From Parapristionchus giblindavisi (Eukaryota; Nematoda; Chromadorea; Rhabditida; Diplogasteridae), in NCBI GenBank assembly GCA_943737045.1, contig CALSFV010000326.1, forward strand, positions 186,001-250,000: a stretch of DNA of 64,000 nucleotides, given 5' to 3'. The notes under the pieces were generated by a model. That model ran no database searches and had not been told where the DNA came from. It saw nothing but the letters and a program-made list of their open reading frames with translations. Positions within the stretch are counted from its first letter, which is position 1, and each line of letters begins with the position of its first letter. The position numbers were made by a program, and so were the translations under genes. Below, one piece after another: positions 35,614-48,971 of this stretch.

Positions 35614-36317
35614 AAAAACTGATGAAGGTGTAGACAACATAATGGCTCTGACAAAGGGAAAGGAAGCTTGGATGGTTTGATCTTCTTCTTCTTCTTCTCG
35701 TATTCATTACACTAAGTCTGGAACTAGAAGAAGACTGCCGTGAGGACTCATCGAATCCTTCGAGTCCCTCCCATTCAACTACGGAACAGACACATAAGAG
35801 TACACTGGATTATAAAGTACGGAAATATGATTGACTAAGTTTACACCACGTTGAGCCATCCTTCCACTCTATCATATTCTAGATGTCCTTTCACTAAGAT
35901 TTCAATGTGATTCTCCCCTAGAACAGAACAGAACTGAAAGAATTACTGTAATCGAGGAACCACGTTTCTTCCGGATCCCCATATAGAAAGAAATGATAAT
36001 GAAGAAAGATTTGAGTGAAATGGTTATGGGAATGTTCAATGTTTTCCCTTTTCTCATTCATCTTCACAGATATGACAATGTAGTTGAAGGGTTCAAAGTT
36101 CATTCTAAAGTTTCCTCTGGTCCAAGGTACAAAACTGAAGTCCAACCTTGACAGAAGCTTCGTTTCACATATCAAAGAAGCCAGGACAACGACCACATTC
36201 ACATTGTTCTATCATATCTGGATTCAAAATAAAGAGGACTTGAGATAGAATACTGTGTACTATATCACGAAGAAGGAGAACATTCCCACACAATAGAGGA
36301 TATGATAACAAGAGAGA

Positions 36318-36368
36318 GGAGAAGAGAGGAAGAGGGAGAGGGAGAGGGAGAGGGAGAGGGAGAGGGAC

Positions 36369-36417
<49 letters not shown>

Positions 36418-36422
36418 GAGGA
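36318..36422 (+). repeat. GAGAGG tract joined to (GA)n
   Basis: A GAGAGG block, then CGATG, then about 50 bp of pure GA dinucleotide and GAGGAGGAG. Confidence 0.95.
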
Positions 36423-37486
36423 GGATTATAAGGGAATAGGAAGAAGAAGGAATGGATAACAAAGGGGGATATCTAGAATAACCCATACTATTTATATGAT
36501 GAATAGAATGGATGATCCTTATGTTGATAATAGATGAATGAATAGAAGAGTATAGAGATTGAAGACGTCAGAAGATCAGATCAGAAGGACACATCAGGAG
36601 GAGGGGTAGAGGGAGATGGAGAGGGAGAGGTGGAGGGGGAGAGGGAGAGGCAGAGGGAGAGGGAGAGCTATTCCTAGAGGTAGAGTACCCTCACACACCC
36701 GCCATCAGCTGTTTTGTGGGTGACTTTTAAGTAGAATGAGACATTTCAGTCATAGACTCGATGTGTAAAAGAAAGAAGAAGAAGAAAGATTATGACTCAA
36801 TGATGAGGAAGATCTAAGTTATTCTTGATTCAGATCAAAAGAGATACAGAGATTGTATCGAATGAACTACAAGGACAAACTATCTGAATCATATGAAATG
36901 AGAAGGAAGAGGAGGAGAGAAGGAGAGGGAGAGGGAGAGGGAGAGGGAGAGAGGGGAGGAGATATGACTGGAGATAGAAATGAACGTTTCATAATATCGT
37001 CCATTATCTAGTTATACTATGCCTCTGAGAGAACACTTCATTGGAATCAAACTGGGTTATAGAATCTAGTCTTCTGATGTTCTAAACCAATATGTTTACA
37101 TAACCATCCTGTTTAAGCAGGAAACAGTTTACGTGGGGGTTCCAATGGAAATATATAGGATCTAAGATCTCAGATCAAAGACCAAAGATCAAAGATCAGA
37201 AATCGAAGAAAGGAAGTGAATGATAATAACTGCAGTGGAGAATAGAGAGTAAATATAATAAATAGTTAGTGACGAGAACATATGTTGTAGAAGAACAAGA
37301 AAGGAGATTGAGAAGGAGAGGGAGAGGGAGATGGGAGGGGCAAAGAGACCACGAATAAGGAGAGGGAGAGAACGTCTTTCAAAAGTGATCTTTCATGATC
37401 TCTCTACGAATGCAACCAATGCTCGGGTTTTGGAAATTCGAAGGGGGAGAGAATAACAAGAGTCTAGGGGAGAGGGAGAGGGAGAG

Positions 37487-37597
37487 AAGGGATAGAGGGG
37501 GAGAAGGGAGAGGGAGAGAGGGGATAGAGGGGGAGAAGGGAGAGGGAGAGAGGGGATAGAGGGGGAGAAGGGAGAGGGAGAGAGGGGATAGAGGGGG
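37487..37597 (+). repeat. 33 bp tandem repeat
   Basis: About three and a half units, each containing GGGATAGAGGGGGAGAAGGG and AGAGGGAGAGAG. The array is purine-only apart from the single T per unit. Confidence 0.9.
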
Positions 37598-39525
37598 GAT
37601 TGATAGATAGGGGGGCAAGTTTGTATCATGTGGTAGTTTTCAATACGATAACAGTCAACACGAAACAAATGGATAGAAAGTGCTTATAGACTGAAGAATA
37701 TCAATAGAATGAATGAATGAATGGAGTAGATGGAGAATACATGTTGATTGATAGAAGATAGAAGAAGAAGATCAAAAGGGAATCCCCTTATGGAACAACA
37801 ATGATCTTTAATCATGAGAATACTGTAGTAAGGAGATTCTACGGTAGAGATCAAAGATCAATTTAGAATATTTCAGTAAGTGCTAGATACGGTTGTTATA
37901 TTTAGAATGTAATGATCGAAGTCTGCATGAATATTTTTTTAGAAATTTTGAAAATTTTATTTATCTCATAAATCAGATTCCTATGGGGTGTTCAAAACTC
38001 GCGAAAAGAAAAGAAACGAAAAAAGGATTTCTCCGCATTTCTTTCCCTTTCTCAACTTCCGAACAAAGGATTAGAAAACAGCTGAATCCATGTATCAACA
38101 TTGGGTTCAAAACTGAACAGAACGAAAATTAAACTAATAATATCGATAAAACAAAGTTTCATCACATGGTTACATCTTCACTCGTATATTTCAATACTAA
38201 AAAGATTATCCAATAGTCAATAGTTGTTTATCTCACAATTCGAAACATTTCCTTCATTTTTCTCTTAACCTTTTCTAATGTGACTATTAAACGTTCTTTC
38301 TTCCATTGACGTTTTGAACTTCACACGTATCTTTCTCTACTACATCTTCACTATGAACTGTTACGAAGACACGAAAAAAGGGCGAGAGAGTCTGTAAAAT
38401 TGAAGAGTTTTGCCTTATTTTTCTTTTATTTTCGCAACATTTAAAGATAGTCAATGAGAGAAGAACGTAAAAATAAAAATTAAGATGGGATATCCCGATG
38501 AAGGGAAAAAGAGGATTGTTCACTGTAGTGAACGTTGAATTGAATGAATGAACCATGGTTTTTACTCCTTTGACTTCCAATCATAGAAGAGAAGAGTTTG
38601 TGACTATGTTTAGAGTATACAGAAGATGATCGGACGAAAAAAAACTCTCCCTCTCCCTTCTAGAATCTTTCCCTCTCCCTTTTGGAATTTCTCCCTCTAC
38701 ACGTTTGGAATCTCTCCCCCCCCCCCCACCCTTTTTTGACTAAATCTTTTTCCATTTTCGAATCTCTCCCTTCTAGAATCTCTCCCTCTCCTTTTTTGAC
38801 TCCCTTATTCATCTCCATCTGTCTGTTGAACGTAGTCTAAAGTTGTACTTGTATTTATGTCCCCTCTGTCACATTTCTTCATCTTCTTCATCTTCTTCTA
38901 TCATAAGTGCACAGATAGAATAGAATAGAGAGATAGATGAAGAGGAGGAAACATATCGATAGATCTATAGAATATGTTAATAATCAAAAGGAGGTATCAG
39001 TAATAATAAGAATCAGTAGTTCTTTATGGATCTCTGTATACGGGGGCTTGACAGAGAACAACAAAATGCCGGGCGCTTCACGAATTTAAGTGATATCCCT
39101 TGCGCGGAGAATCTTCTTCTCTGTATTCTTCCCGTTTCAGTATATCATCTTCATTTGTAATGAACAACTATATCAGATCAAGATACACTTCCGATCACAC
39201 TTTATTGAAGAGACAGAACGAATTGAAGTGACAAATATTCTCTACCTCTCCTTTTTCGTCACCCTCTCTCCCTCTATTCGTTCTCTTATACCCTTTTGTA
39301 TCTTTCAAAGTATAAGAAGAAATCGGTAGAGCATTGAGTATTCGAGACAAATGAATGACGATATTCATCAAAATGATAGAGAAAAGGAGAGGGAGATCAA
39401 AAAAGAGAAGGAGTGATAGATAGACTGAGATTACTTGATGACTTCTTGAAACTAGAAAAATAGCTATAGATCAAAACCAAGGTGAGTTTGAATGAAGGAG
39501 ATGAAAAGGATAAAAACATATGGGA

Positions 39526-39662
39526 GGAATCGTCGCTAGCGACAACATCCACCCGATTTAAGCAAAATTCACTCAAAAATGAATGCGTTGTGACCCACCC
39601 ACCCTATTTTTACGTCCCACCCAGACAATTTGAATTTCCAGCGACAAAGATTGCCTACATAA
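39526..39662. mobile_element. Short dispersed element, copy 1
   Basis: Shares CGCTAGCG, CCCGATTTA, AAAATTCACT, CCCACC and TTTCCAGCG in the same order with 43306-43477. The ends are weakly inverted (CGTCGCTAGCGAC and CCAGCGAC). Probably a small MITE; target duplication not clear. Confidence 0.6.
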
Positions 39663-39781
39663 GGGATGAATATAAAGAGAGAATGAGTAGAGTATAAAGT
39701 GTATTGAATGAAGGAAGAAGACAAGTGATTGATTCAGCTTCACTCTATCTGTACAATAGGGAACAAACAAGGAAGAGTCTA

Positions 39782-39862
39782 TGGATAGGGATAGGGAGAG
39801 GGATAGGGAGGGGGAGAGGGAGTGGGAGAGGGAGAGGGAGAGAGGGAGGGAGAGGGAGAGAT
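39782..39862 (+). repeat. GGGATAGG / GAGAGG tract
   Basis: About 80 bp of purine-rich hexamer repeats with T-containing GGGATAGG units. Confidence 0.85.
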
Positions 39863-40255
39863 TCAAGAGGGAGACAGAAGGGATCAAAAAGCCAAAGTGA
39901 AACTATTCCCTCCTTGTCTTTAGTGACTTTCAATTGATAAGAACGGAAGGAGCAAAGAGAATAACAAGAATCAACCCAAAAATAGAACTAATAATCAATC
40001 GATAAGCAATTATCTTACCGTATTCGTCGTGTTAGTTACAGTAACCCTCCGGAAGGTGCGATGATGGGTTACGGTAGAGAATACTTGGAATGTACTTGTA
40101 GTGGAGAGCATGTCTGATGATGTCATTCATTGATTGATTGATAAAGAAAGGATAAGAATAGAAGAAGATCTTTAGAGAATATGGAGATGGATGTACTTAG
40201 AGAGAGGAAGAAAACTATTGAAATGATTGTAGTGAATGAAATGATAGGAAGTGAT

Positions 40256-40371
40256 AGAGGTAGAGGGAGAGGGAGGGGGAGAGGGAGAGGAAGAGGGAGA
40301 GGGAGAGGTAGAGGGAGAGGGAGAGGGAGAGGGAGAGGGAGAGGGAGAGGGAGAGGGAGAGGGAGAGATTG
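40256..40371 (+). repeat. GAGAGG hexamer array
   Basis: About 115 bp of GGGAGA repeats; the minus-strand Ser-Pro frame over it is repeat-derived. Confidence 0.95.
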
Positions 40372-41656
40372 AGAACGGTCTCACCTTTTGTGCAACGTCT
40401 ATAACTTTATTGGCCGACAAAACTCAAATGATACTTTTCTTAATAGATCAATAAGAATTGAATTGAATAATACTTTTGGAGGAGTAATCAGTTAACCGTA
40501 ACAAACTCTCAACTCTTCTCTCATATATGAACTTGTTTGATTGATCGACCATCCCTTAGGGGAGAGAATATAATAGAATGAAATGGGTATTAAAGAGTAT
40601 TAGTAGTTGAAAGGAAGAAGAAGAGACGAAGAGGCGTCCATTTATATTCACTTTCATATCTTTTATAGAAGACTTCAACTGATAAGAAGAAATGTACTGA
40701 TGAATATCAAATGATGTGATAAACAGATCAAAGATCAACTGGAGATACTGTAGTCAGGGAGGGATACGGTACAGATTATGATGGACAGAGATCAAAGATC
40801 AGCTTTATAACTAGGAAGGAATCATAAAAGTTAGGTAAGTGGAACCGTGATCTGAGATCAACAAGGTATACTATAGAGAAATAGGGATATGAGAGAGATC
40901 AAAGATCAGTTGAGATACTGTAGGAGAAATACGGCAAAGATCAAAGGTCTGTTATAGTGAAGGAGTGGTAAGCTAAGATTATGCGATATAGAGATCAAAG
41001 ATCAACCTATTGTCCATGAAGCTGTGTGACGAATAGATACGGTAGAGTGGTCTCATAGTTCGACGAATGCTTCATTGTTAAAAGGAGTATTAGTAGAAAG
41101 CGGTCGTGTGCTCACTCACTAAAAGAGATCATGTAAGTATATAGATCATACATCTATGATGACAATCATGACCACATTGTGTGATAGACGAAGTGAGATT
41201 ATGGTAGATTAGAGATCTCAAGAGGGCAACGATGAGATCGGAACGTCATCAAACTATGATTAAGATTAAAATGTGATCTTTTAAAACTTAAATTTATTCA
41301 GTGAATGATTAATACAGGAAATCCGTGTCAAATAACATTGTTCACGAATCAAATATAGTATGACTGGATCATTTTATTAAACTACATTAGGCGAATACAA
41401 CGAATCATTAACCTACAGTATACTCGACATGTAGGTACTGTAACGACAAAAGATCAAGGGAACAATATCTCCCTCTCAGAGTGTATAAGTCAACTGTGTG
41501 CATGTACCGATCTCCTTATCTACCCATCTGTGTATAGAGAGAACAAAGATCAATTGTCTTCCCTGTCCTTAGTCATATAATTGTGTGATCTACACTGTAT
41601 TTATCCATTCCTTCCATTTCATGTCCATAAGTCAAAGATAGAATAGTCTTCTCTTT

Positions 41657-42002
41657 ATGACTATTCCCTCACTTATGACGTACTCAGATCAATCATTCCA
41701 ATCTGCACAACAATGTAACGACGATATAGTAATAGTAAACGGAAGACGGGTCCAAGCCGCACTCCATGCACCAAGTACACCATGTACTTCACCACAATTT
41801 ACTCTTCTTCTTCATCATCACCAAATGAAAGTAGACGACTCTCAATCTTCTTCTCTGGTTGACGTGCCTGTAAAGGATTCATTCCATACGAAGAATAGGT
41901 ATGAAAGATGATGTTTATGATCATATTTTTTCCTTCTTAAGACTTCAAGAAGATTATAAACGATGCCATATTAGGATCAGAATAAGAAGAAATGATAGAT
42001 AA
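41657..42002 (+). CDS. Possible small two-exon gene
   Basis: Exon 1 (41657-41898) starts MTIPSLMTYSDQSFQSAQQ and continues as a balanced, non-repetitive frame (DDIVIVNGRRVQAALHAPST, SSSLVDVPVKDSFHTKN). It ends at AATAG|GTATGA. A 43 nt intron with a pyrimidine-rich TCCTTCTTAAG acceptor would join it to exon 2 (41942-42002), which reads RLQEDYKRCHIRIRIRRNDR then stop, about 100 residues in all. No family is recognised. It could instead be the first exon of a longer gene on the plus strand (a distant 5' exon of the p66 gene cannot be excluded), or a chance ORF. Confidence 0.35.
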
Positions 42003-42875
42003 GAGTTTTTAACAAAAACAAGATGGAGTGTTTAATCTATGCTTCTTCATGTCTCGATTGATGAAGAGATGATTGAGAGAGACAAAGGAGTACAAAGTAT
42101 ATAGAGAATGAGAGATAAAGGAGATACAATGATATCTATTGATGATGATGATGTAGATGGACCAATGGACCAATCAGACCACATTCCATCAAGTCTATCA
42201 ACCATACCAATAACAACACAAGTAGTAGATAAAAGATATTAACACCCCGGCCTAATAAAGAGCTCATTCTACTCATATTCATTCAGATAAAGTAAAATTA
42301 CAAATTATATCGTGCATTCTAAACGCGTTTTTGTCTTCAGGCCCTAAGGTTTTAAGGCCACGGGTTTCAATATATGAGGGTTTAATGGTTTAAGATCGAT
42401 AGTTAAAATTATATAAGATTTCTTAAGGTATTTTTCCTAATAACTAATAATTCAGGTGGCCAACTCTGGTCACCGAATCGGATTGGCTTTCAAGACAATC
42501 AACATGAAGAGAAAGAAAAAGTTGGATACGGTAGCGTTAAAAATATTTTAACGAACTTTTATATTCTACACATGAGAAAACAAAACTACCGTAACCAATT
42601 TCGAATCAGTGTGATTTATACTAGAATCAGAAATTATTAAAGCTCAAGTCCGATAAGAAACTGGAAAAGGGGAAAGATTGATCTATAATATTAACCTTTT
42701 GATCCGTAGTTATGGTTTTTGACTGACAATGAGTTAGTATTCTGCACAACATTATGTTTGATAATAGATGTATCGTTAGTAAATCGATAATAAGATAAAA
42801 TAACGGAACAATGTGCTGCGATCAAATCTATCATTTTCGTAAGTTTAGTTGTTTCCTATAATCACGGAGTACAAC

Positions 42876-42925
42876 CATACATGGGCGCCAACATGGGACA
42901 ATGACGTTTAGGTGTAATTACCAAG
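42876..42925. repeat. Truncated end of CATGGGCG element
   Basis: CATACATGGGCGCC, then ACATGG and ATGACGTTTAGGTG, in the same order as in the element at 48174-48367 but with the middle lost and no right end. Confidence 0.55.
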
Positions 42926-43305
42926 ATTGGATATCGACAAAGAATCGATCTGACATAAATCGAAAGATTACATATTGGTTAGTTTAAACAAGTGGGTGCG
43001 ACCAAAAACTCCCAGTGTGAACGATTGATAGTTATCATCCGGTCCTTCAAATACAGTATTGGTCAAAATTCTATGATTTTTTATGCTCCAGAAAAAAATT
43101 TCTGCGAAAATAGAATAAACTCTGTATGGCTCTTGTAAGATATACTCGCTCTGTTGGATGGCATAACAACCTATTATAAAAGCCAAGCCCTGGATCAAAA
43201 AACAGGAAAACCCTGCAATTCTCAAGAAATTCTTCTCGTTTCACTTTTTTTCTGAAATTTCATGTCGAATCTCTTTCGCCCATGCCCATTACTCCAATCA
43301 TATGT

Positions 43306-43477
43306 GGGCGGCATTGCCGCTAGCGGCAATACCCGCCCGATTTAGCCAAAATTCACTGAAAAATTGAAAACGATTTGGACAAAATTCACTCGAAAATGAA
43401 AATTTTGTATCAAACCTACCCGATTTTGGTACCCGACCCACCCGATTCTCATTTCCAGCGGCAATGACCGTCGATGT
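43306..43477. mobile_element. Short dispersed element, copy 2
   Basis: Ends GGCATTGCCGCTAG and CCAGCGGCAATGACC are imperfect inverted repeats. The interior matches 39526-39662 (CCCGATTTAG, AAAATTCACT, CCCGATT, TTTCCAGCG). It also holds a doubled AAAATTCACT word. Confidence 0.65.
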
Positions 43478-43872
43478 AGGACTCCAATACAAGCCCACAC
43501 TCTACACATCCTTACCTCTAGAAAGTACGACTAAAAGGACAAGGATCTGTGAAGAATTCGCATAGTTACAACAAAAATATAACGGATGGTATGAATTGGC
43601 ACAACAAGCAAGAAACCAAAAACAACAATGGATTCAAGGTCATAGTTTAAATAAGAGGATACGACTGGAATTCACCGGGTTTAAGATCGACAAATATAAT
43701 TCACAATTCTACCACTATATAGAATATCGAATGAAGAGGAAATTATGATAAAGCCAGAATAATCTATAGAGGTAATAAGACAGTCAAATTGAGATATTCG
43801 AAAAGAGAAGAGAGCCGTATTTCTACTATTTTTTTAAAGAAGTCATTAAAATAGTCATTAATTAGTCATAAG

Positions 43873-45091
43873 TCATATACTAACCTTATCTATCCTTCTC
43901 TTCTTTTCTTCAGCTTCTTCTTCTTCCACAGTTTTTCCATCAACTCCTCTCTTCGTTGGCTTCTTGAATGTGATCTTTCCCTCTGCTATCTTCTTCTCTG
44001 TAAAACATACAATCTTCAATGCTCAAAAGGCCACACATTTTATATTTTATTCTCAACGAAAAATCCATTGCACCACCTTACAGCTGCGTTGTTGGTGAAA
44101 AAGCAGCAGAAAACCAATCCATGATATCAAGGAATCGTGATCAATCCTCTACAGTGGGTCAAACAAGATCTATATTATAGTAATTGGACATAGAGTACGA
44201 TTATGATATGATATCAGTGAATAATAACTATATCGTTGACTAGAGAATCATACACTGATTCGTACAGTATTCAATTGTCATAGATATATAGTAATTGAGT
44301 ACTAACCATCTTCTTTCCTTTGTTGTTCCTCCAATGCCTTCTTCAATTCATCATCATTGATATCAGTCTCTGGATTGAGGACAACCACCTAAAATTAATC
44401 CATACATCATTAATTATCATTATTACTATTTAATTATTTGGAGTACTCTGAAAGAGGAATACTTTAATCTAGCACTCTTGTTGATAACGACAATGCCGCC
44501 CTCGTTCGATTATAATAATTATGAAAAAGGCTTTCGTGATATATCGATATATCGCAAATGTGTACGATATATGTGATATATTCGTGATATGATACATATA
44601 GGTACTTAATTAATATAAGAAAGATAGCCTACCTGTGGTCGTTCCTCTTCTTTTGTTCTTAATAATTCACCCTCAACAGTTTCTGGAAGGTCGTCATCAT
44701 CAACGGCAAACTAAAATAATATATTTAATTACTCAATTATAATTATTTCACAGTTTAGTTTAACAGCAAATAAAAGTAGAAAAGAGAGATAAGTTTTTTT
44801 TAGAAAAATAGCTTGGCGATTCTAAAGACAATAAGATCAATTGTGCTGACCATTTTAAAATAAAATGGCATTTGAATATGACATGCAATTGTTATCGTTA
44901 GCTTTATAATTAAGTAAAAACTTTTATTAATGATATACCTTATCTTCTACTTTGGGCGCTTCTCTGAATCCCATTTTCGCCTTCATTTTCTTAATAAAAT
45001 CAGGTTCCTCTTGATCGACAAATTTTATTGATGATTTCTCTTTGTATGTGAGCTTTCTATCGCCAGACTTTCCACCTCCTCGTCCAGACAT
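43873..45091 (-). CDS. KIAA1143: KIAA1143-like conserved protein (DUF4604)
   Basis: Four exons (45091-44939, 44710-44633, 44388-44307, 43997-43873) give 145 residues; the human protein is about 154. Conserved blocks appear in order: LTYKEKS...EEPDFIKKMKAKMGFREAP near the start, ERPQVVVLNPE in the middle, and EGKITFKKP before a basic, Glu/Lys-rich tail (EEEEAEEKKRR). The molecular role is not established; the charged, low-structure composition suggests a nuclear or RNA-associated protein. The model stops at a TGA just past AAG|GTTAGT, which also fits a splice donor, so a further exon with the family's acidic SLLSFD-type end could be missed; none was found downstream. The gene faces the p66 gene across an 11 kb repeat-rich spacer and is transcribed away from it. 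Confidence 0.9.
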
Positions 45092-48000
45092 TATTGATTA
45101 TACTGAAATTATTATATATTTATTTATAAATATTGTACAACCACAATAACAAGATTAAAAGTATAAATAAATTATTTCGAAGGAAGTTTGGGGGAATATT
45201 CGAGTACGAGAATTCAAAAGCAATAACGATTATATGATACGACGGAGCGAGGGGAAAGAGTGATTCAAAAAGTGAATTTTCGCTTTTTAATTTCTTAGAA
45301 TTGTAATTTAAGCTTGTTTGGATTTCAATAACACGAATATCTGAAGTAATATAAATTAAATTTCCATATTTTTTGAGAAAAATAAAAAACCCTTAACTTC
45401 AGCAGTGAACAGAGCTGATATCCATAATGAGAGTGTGTATAACTGTATGTGAATGATATATTAGTGATGTGGTTGATGAGTAGGTTGGTTTGATATGCTA
45501 CACGTATGAAATGATTTCTAGTCCCTCGTAAAGAAAGAAGAGTAGTGGCTCCTTTTCTCTTCTTCCTCTTTCCGCTCTCTCCTTCTCTCTTCTTCTCTCA
45601 ACACACTCTCCGATAATTCGAGTCGCGAACCAACATTCATACGGGGCCCAAGGAAGAGGAGGCACAATCGATTAAGAGGAGAGAGGGAGGGGAGAGGAGA
45701 AGAGACACGTAAGCACGACTAAGAAGGACAACAGCCTTCATGTATCCATTTCATCACTATACTGCTACTTCATCTAGTCAAGTAATGCATAAAAGTACAC
45801 CATACAAAACATATTACGCATCACTAGTGATCACTACACACATTTCATCTATTGACCAAAAATCACTGATAAAAATAAAATGATATTGATGCTGTTAACG
45901 GAAAGTGATGAAAAGATTACTGAGGCGTGCATATGAACACATTTAAACACTGGAAAACCTAGAAATACAAATAAAAATCAGCTGAAAAAAAGGGCCGAAT
46001 TCAGGAGAATTCAATCAATCGTGCGGAAAGTTAATTACCGTATGCCCTGAAATTTACATTCACGATAGGAGTACCTTCTAAATTAACATTATCTTATATA
46101 CTGTAAGTAAAATAGTAAAACTGTAGCTGTTTGAGCTTTCTTTATTCAAACAATAGTTTGTTTAATTGTTCTTTATTATTCATCATATTCCGTTTTCCTG
46201 TGTTGGAGACATCGTTGTAGATACTGCAGAGTCTCTTCTGAACGTCATTCCAGTCGCACTATGGATTATATGATATTGTAAGCTCTATCTTACTGTAGAT
46301 TCTCTCTTTTTTACTGTAGATTTTTTCCTCTTATCCATCCCTGGATAAATATCGTAAATCTCCATATATAGTAATGTTATCGTGTGTAATGTGTGGCAGT
46401 TACTCTCATTCATTCGTTTCTTTCTTGAGTCCCTTGTCTTCTTCTCTCAGTCACTCGTTTACTCCATCCGTGCTCTATTCTCTTATTCAAACCTCATCCT
46501 CTTCTCAATTGTGGCTTGAAGCTTTCTCTCTCTCTCCTTCTTCCATACACTTTTCATACACTTCTCGACTTCACATCAACAACTATCTACATCCATTGCA
46601 GTAATTTTCTACTCTCAACCGTAATAAACATCCATCATCTTCATCTACTTGTTTCTAGTCAAATTTGTACACAATAGTACATATCCCCTATATCTCCACA
46701 CATCATATATAACTAAGTTCTTTCTCCTGAGATTATGAAGAGAACGGCTTTCCCCATTTTTCAGTTTGATGTTTGCTGCTGTGTCAGCATAAAAATAACT
46801 ATGAAGGAAATGGGTATAGATCATGATATCGATTGACATGGATACCTTTGTATCTCTGTACTCTCTCCACTTATAATAATCTCTCACTCAGTCTCTTTTC
46901 ATCTAAGAGAAGAAGAATGACCATTTGAGTGAGGGAGAGATCATACACAGCATATCGGAGGTCAGATGTACCATAATCCATTCTTTTACCTATTCGCTCT
47001 TTTGTCATGTAACAACTTTGCGTGAATCACTAGTCCTTCATCTTCCTACAGTAACCCTCTTTACAGTATCCTGAATACGGTAGTATTTGAGATGGTGTGA
47101 AGTAGATGATGATGTAGGTCTCATGAAGAGGTTTGGAATGAGTAGTGACAAGTGATAGTGTAGCTATCAAGGAGAGGAATGGTTGTCTCTCATTCACTCA
47201 TAGTTTGCATCTATCCATCCTCTCTCTCTCTCTCTCTATCTTGTCCAGTCAGAGAAGAGAAGAGCACACACACATAGAGAAGATGAAGAACAAATCGATT
47301 CTCTCTCTCTCACTTACTCTTTCCCTTATGGCTCTACCCCCCCCCCCCCTCTCAATACACAACTTGTTCTACTATTAATAACAAGCCACGACTTAACGAG
47401 AACACCTTAAAGACATACTGTAGCTTCTTCCCCCTCAAACTAGGGCAGGGGGGGGTTGATATTAGGTCTAGGGATGTAGGACTGATTTTGGCAGATCTAT
47501 ATCTTGGGGATCCTTGCTTGATCTTTGATCTTTGTTGCGACCGTATTATATGGGGGGTCCCAGTATTAGTAGGCCTGAATTAGGTATGAGAGTGCGAAAT
47601 TTCCTAGTTCCTCTTCTTCTATAGGTGTTCTTGAGATAAGAAATAGTCTTGAGTGGAAGATTGTCGATTGATTGAGTACCATAAAAGGCGATTGATATAC
47701 ATGGTGTGACTCTTTCTGCTCTTTCACATAAGATATGGCAGATGGTGTATCTCTACTCTTAATCTAGAATGAGTATATACCTCAGGGGGAGTGAGTCCCT
47801 CCCTCTCCCTCTCTCCCTCTCCCTCTCCTTCGTCTCTTTTCCGCTCTGCCCCGTAACTGACGCGTCATTGATTGTGTGTCTATGTATGCGTCGCATCTTG
47901 GGGGCTCTCTCTCTCCCTCTCCTCCCTCTACCTCTCCTTCTGCCTACTCTCCTCTCTCTCTCTCTAACTTCTCAATCCACTATTCTCTCCATTCCCTATT

Positions 48001-48173
48001 CTTCTACTTCTGCCTTCCATCCCTTTTCATCATCTACCGTAATCTTCAGACAATCCGTTCAGGACCCGTTCACTGTTCATCTTTGGTGGATAACGGTAGT
48101 CAACGATCGACGTGGAGATTTAGGGTGAGTCAACTGATTATCGATTGATTAGATGTCTAGTGATCTTTTGATC
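45092..48173. other. Intergenic spacer, left part
   Basis: Upstream flank of the KIAA1143-like gene, then pyrimidine-rich sequence with CTCTCC runs (46490-46560, 47215-47240, 47795-47830, 47905-47965). No exon is recognised; ORFs 47145-48148 follow the CT tracts. Confidence 0.5.
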
Positions 48174-48367
48174 CATACATGGGCGCCGACATGGAGGTGC
48201 TCCCCCTGTAAAATTAGGGCTTTTCGAAAATTTGTGGAACACCCCCTGTAAAAAATGACGTTTAGGTGAAATTTTTGAAAAAAAAGTGAAAGTCCCCTGT
48301 AAAATTAACCATTTTTCGTTCGGATGCCCCCTGTAGAATCGAGCTCCAGGTACCCCGCCCATGTATG
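48174..48367. mobile_element. 194 bp CATGGGCG MITE
   Basis: Terminal inverted repeats CATACATGGGCG and CGCCCATGTATG. If TA is the target (as in Tc1/mariner), the tips are CATGGGCG. The interior has four spaced CCCCCTGTA(A/G)AA words. A truncated relative is at 42876. Confidence 0.75.
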
Positions 48368-48971
48368 TTTTGATCTTTGATCTTTGTGATGTGATTGGTA
48401 TGCCTTGTACTTGTATGCATCAGTTGAGTGTTTCTTATTTCTTAGTTGATCTTATCATCTTCTCTACATCAATTCATCACATATAGTCTCTAATCTATTT
48501 ATTCCATTTCTCTGGATATTTTAATTATTCTGAATTTTTCACTGATTTTGTGCATAGTAATGTTGGCCCGGGGTTTCGTGTTTCATAAGACGGTCTTTGC
48601 TATAAATGGGATTCACTGTATTCATTTCCATTTTCATTTCAAACATATTCATCGAGAGTAGATTCTGATCAGGGCTGTTCGGAAAAAATATTTTCGGAAA
48701 ATCGGAAATTTCCGAAAATATTTTCGGAAAATTCGGAAAATTCGGAAAAATTTGGGAAAATTTTTTTTACAGTTGTTATTGTTCTGAAAATATTAAAAAC
48801 GGTAATATTTAGCAACGTTTATTTTGAAACTCAAAATATAAAAATATAACAGCATATTTGGAACTATTAAGTCAGTTTTGGTAAGTGTTAATTTTTCGAA
48901 TGAGTAACTAAATATTATCATGGACGAGAGATTTTATTCAATGACTTTAAGTCACTATAAATGTTTTTTAA

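Larger units (their letters stand above)
26834..41656. other. 15 kb hexamer-repeat-rich spacer
   Basis: No convincing exon on either strand. The stretch is filled with GAGAGG tracts (mostly purine-rich on the plus strand), TTTGATC words and degenerate TACNGTA words, plus the MITEs and satellites listed separately. Stop-free frames at 30312, 32278, 34258, 36486, 37668, 39887 and 40420 all come from hexamer repeats. ORF 35918-36202 (minus, 94 codons) has balanced composition but no start, splice or homology evidence. The region may hold the 5' flank or unrecognised long introns of a neighbour. Confidence 0.5.
42003..43872. other. Spacer with small repeats
   Basis: AT-rich, no exon recognised apart from the repeats listed. 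It should contain the 3' flank of the KIAA1143-like gene. ORF 42968-43225 (minus) has no motif. Confidence 0.45.

Noticed and set aside
34556..35707. Very long ORFs (up to 383 codons) on both strands
   Set aside because: They are translations of a six-base-period satellite (Leu-Pro, Ser-Pro, Ser-Leu, Arg-Gly and Arg-Glu repeats in five frames), with no codon or splice evidence.
35918..36202. 94-codon minus-strand ORF with balanced composition
   Set aside because: No start context, no splice continuation and no recognised motif; ORFs of this length are expected by chance in 64 kb.
38287..38580. 97-codon minus-strand ORF
   Set aside because: Same reasons: no motif, no splice partner, AT-rich random-looking sequence.
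41657..41898. Distant first exon of the p66 gene
   Set aside because: Not impossible, but the p66 frame already has a plausible ATG at 56252, the intron would be 14 kb, and the minus-strand KIAA1143-like gene would lie inside it. Kept as a separate low-confidence gene.
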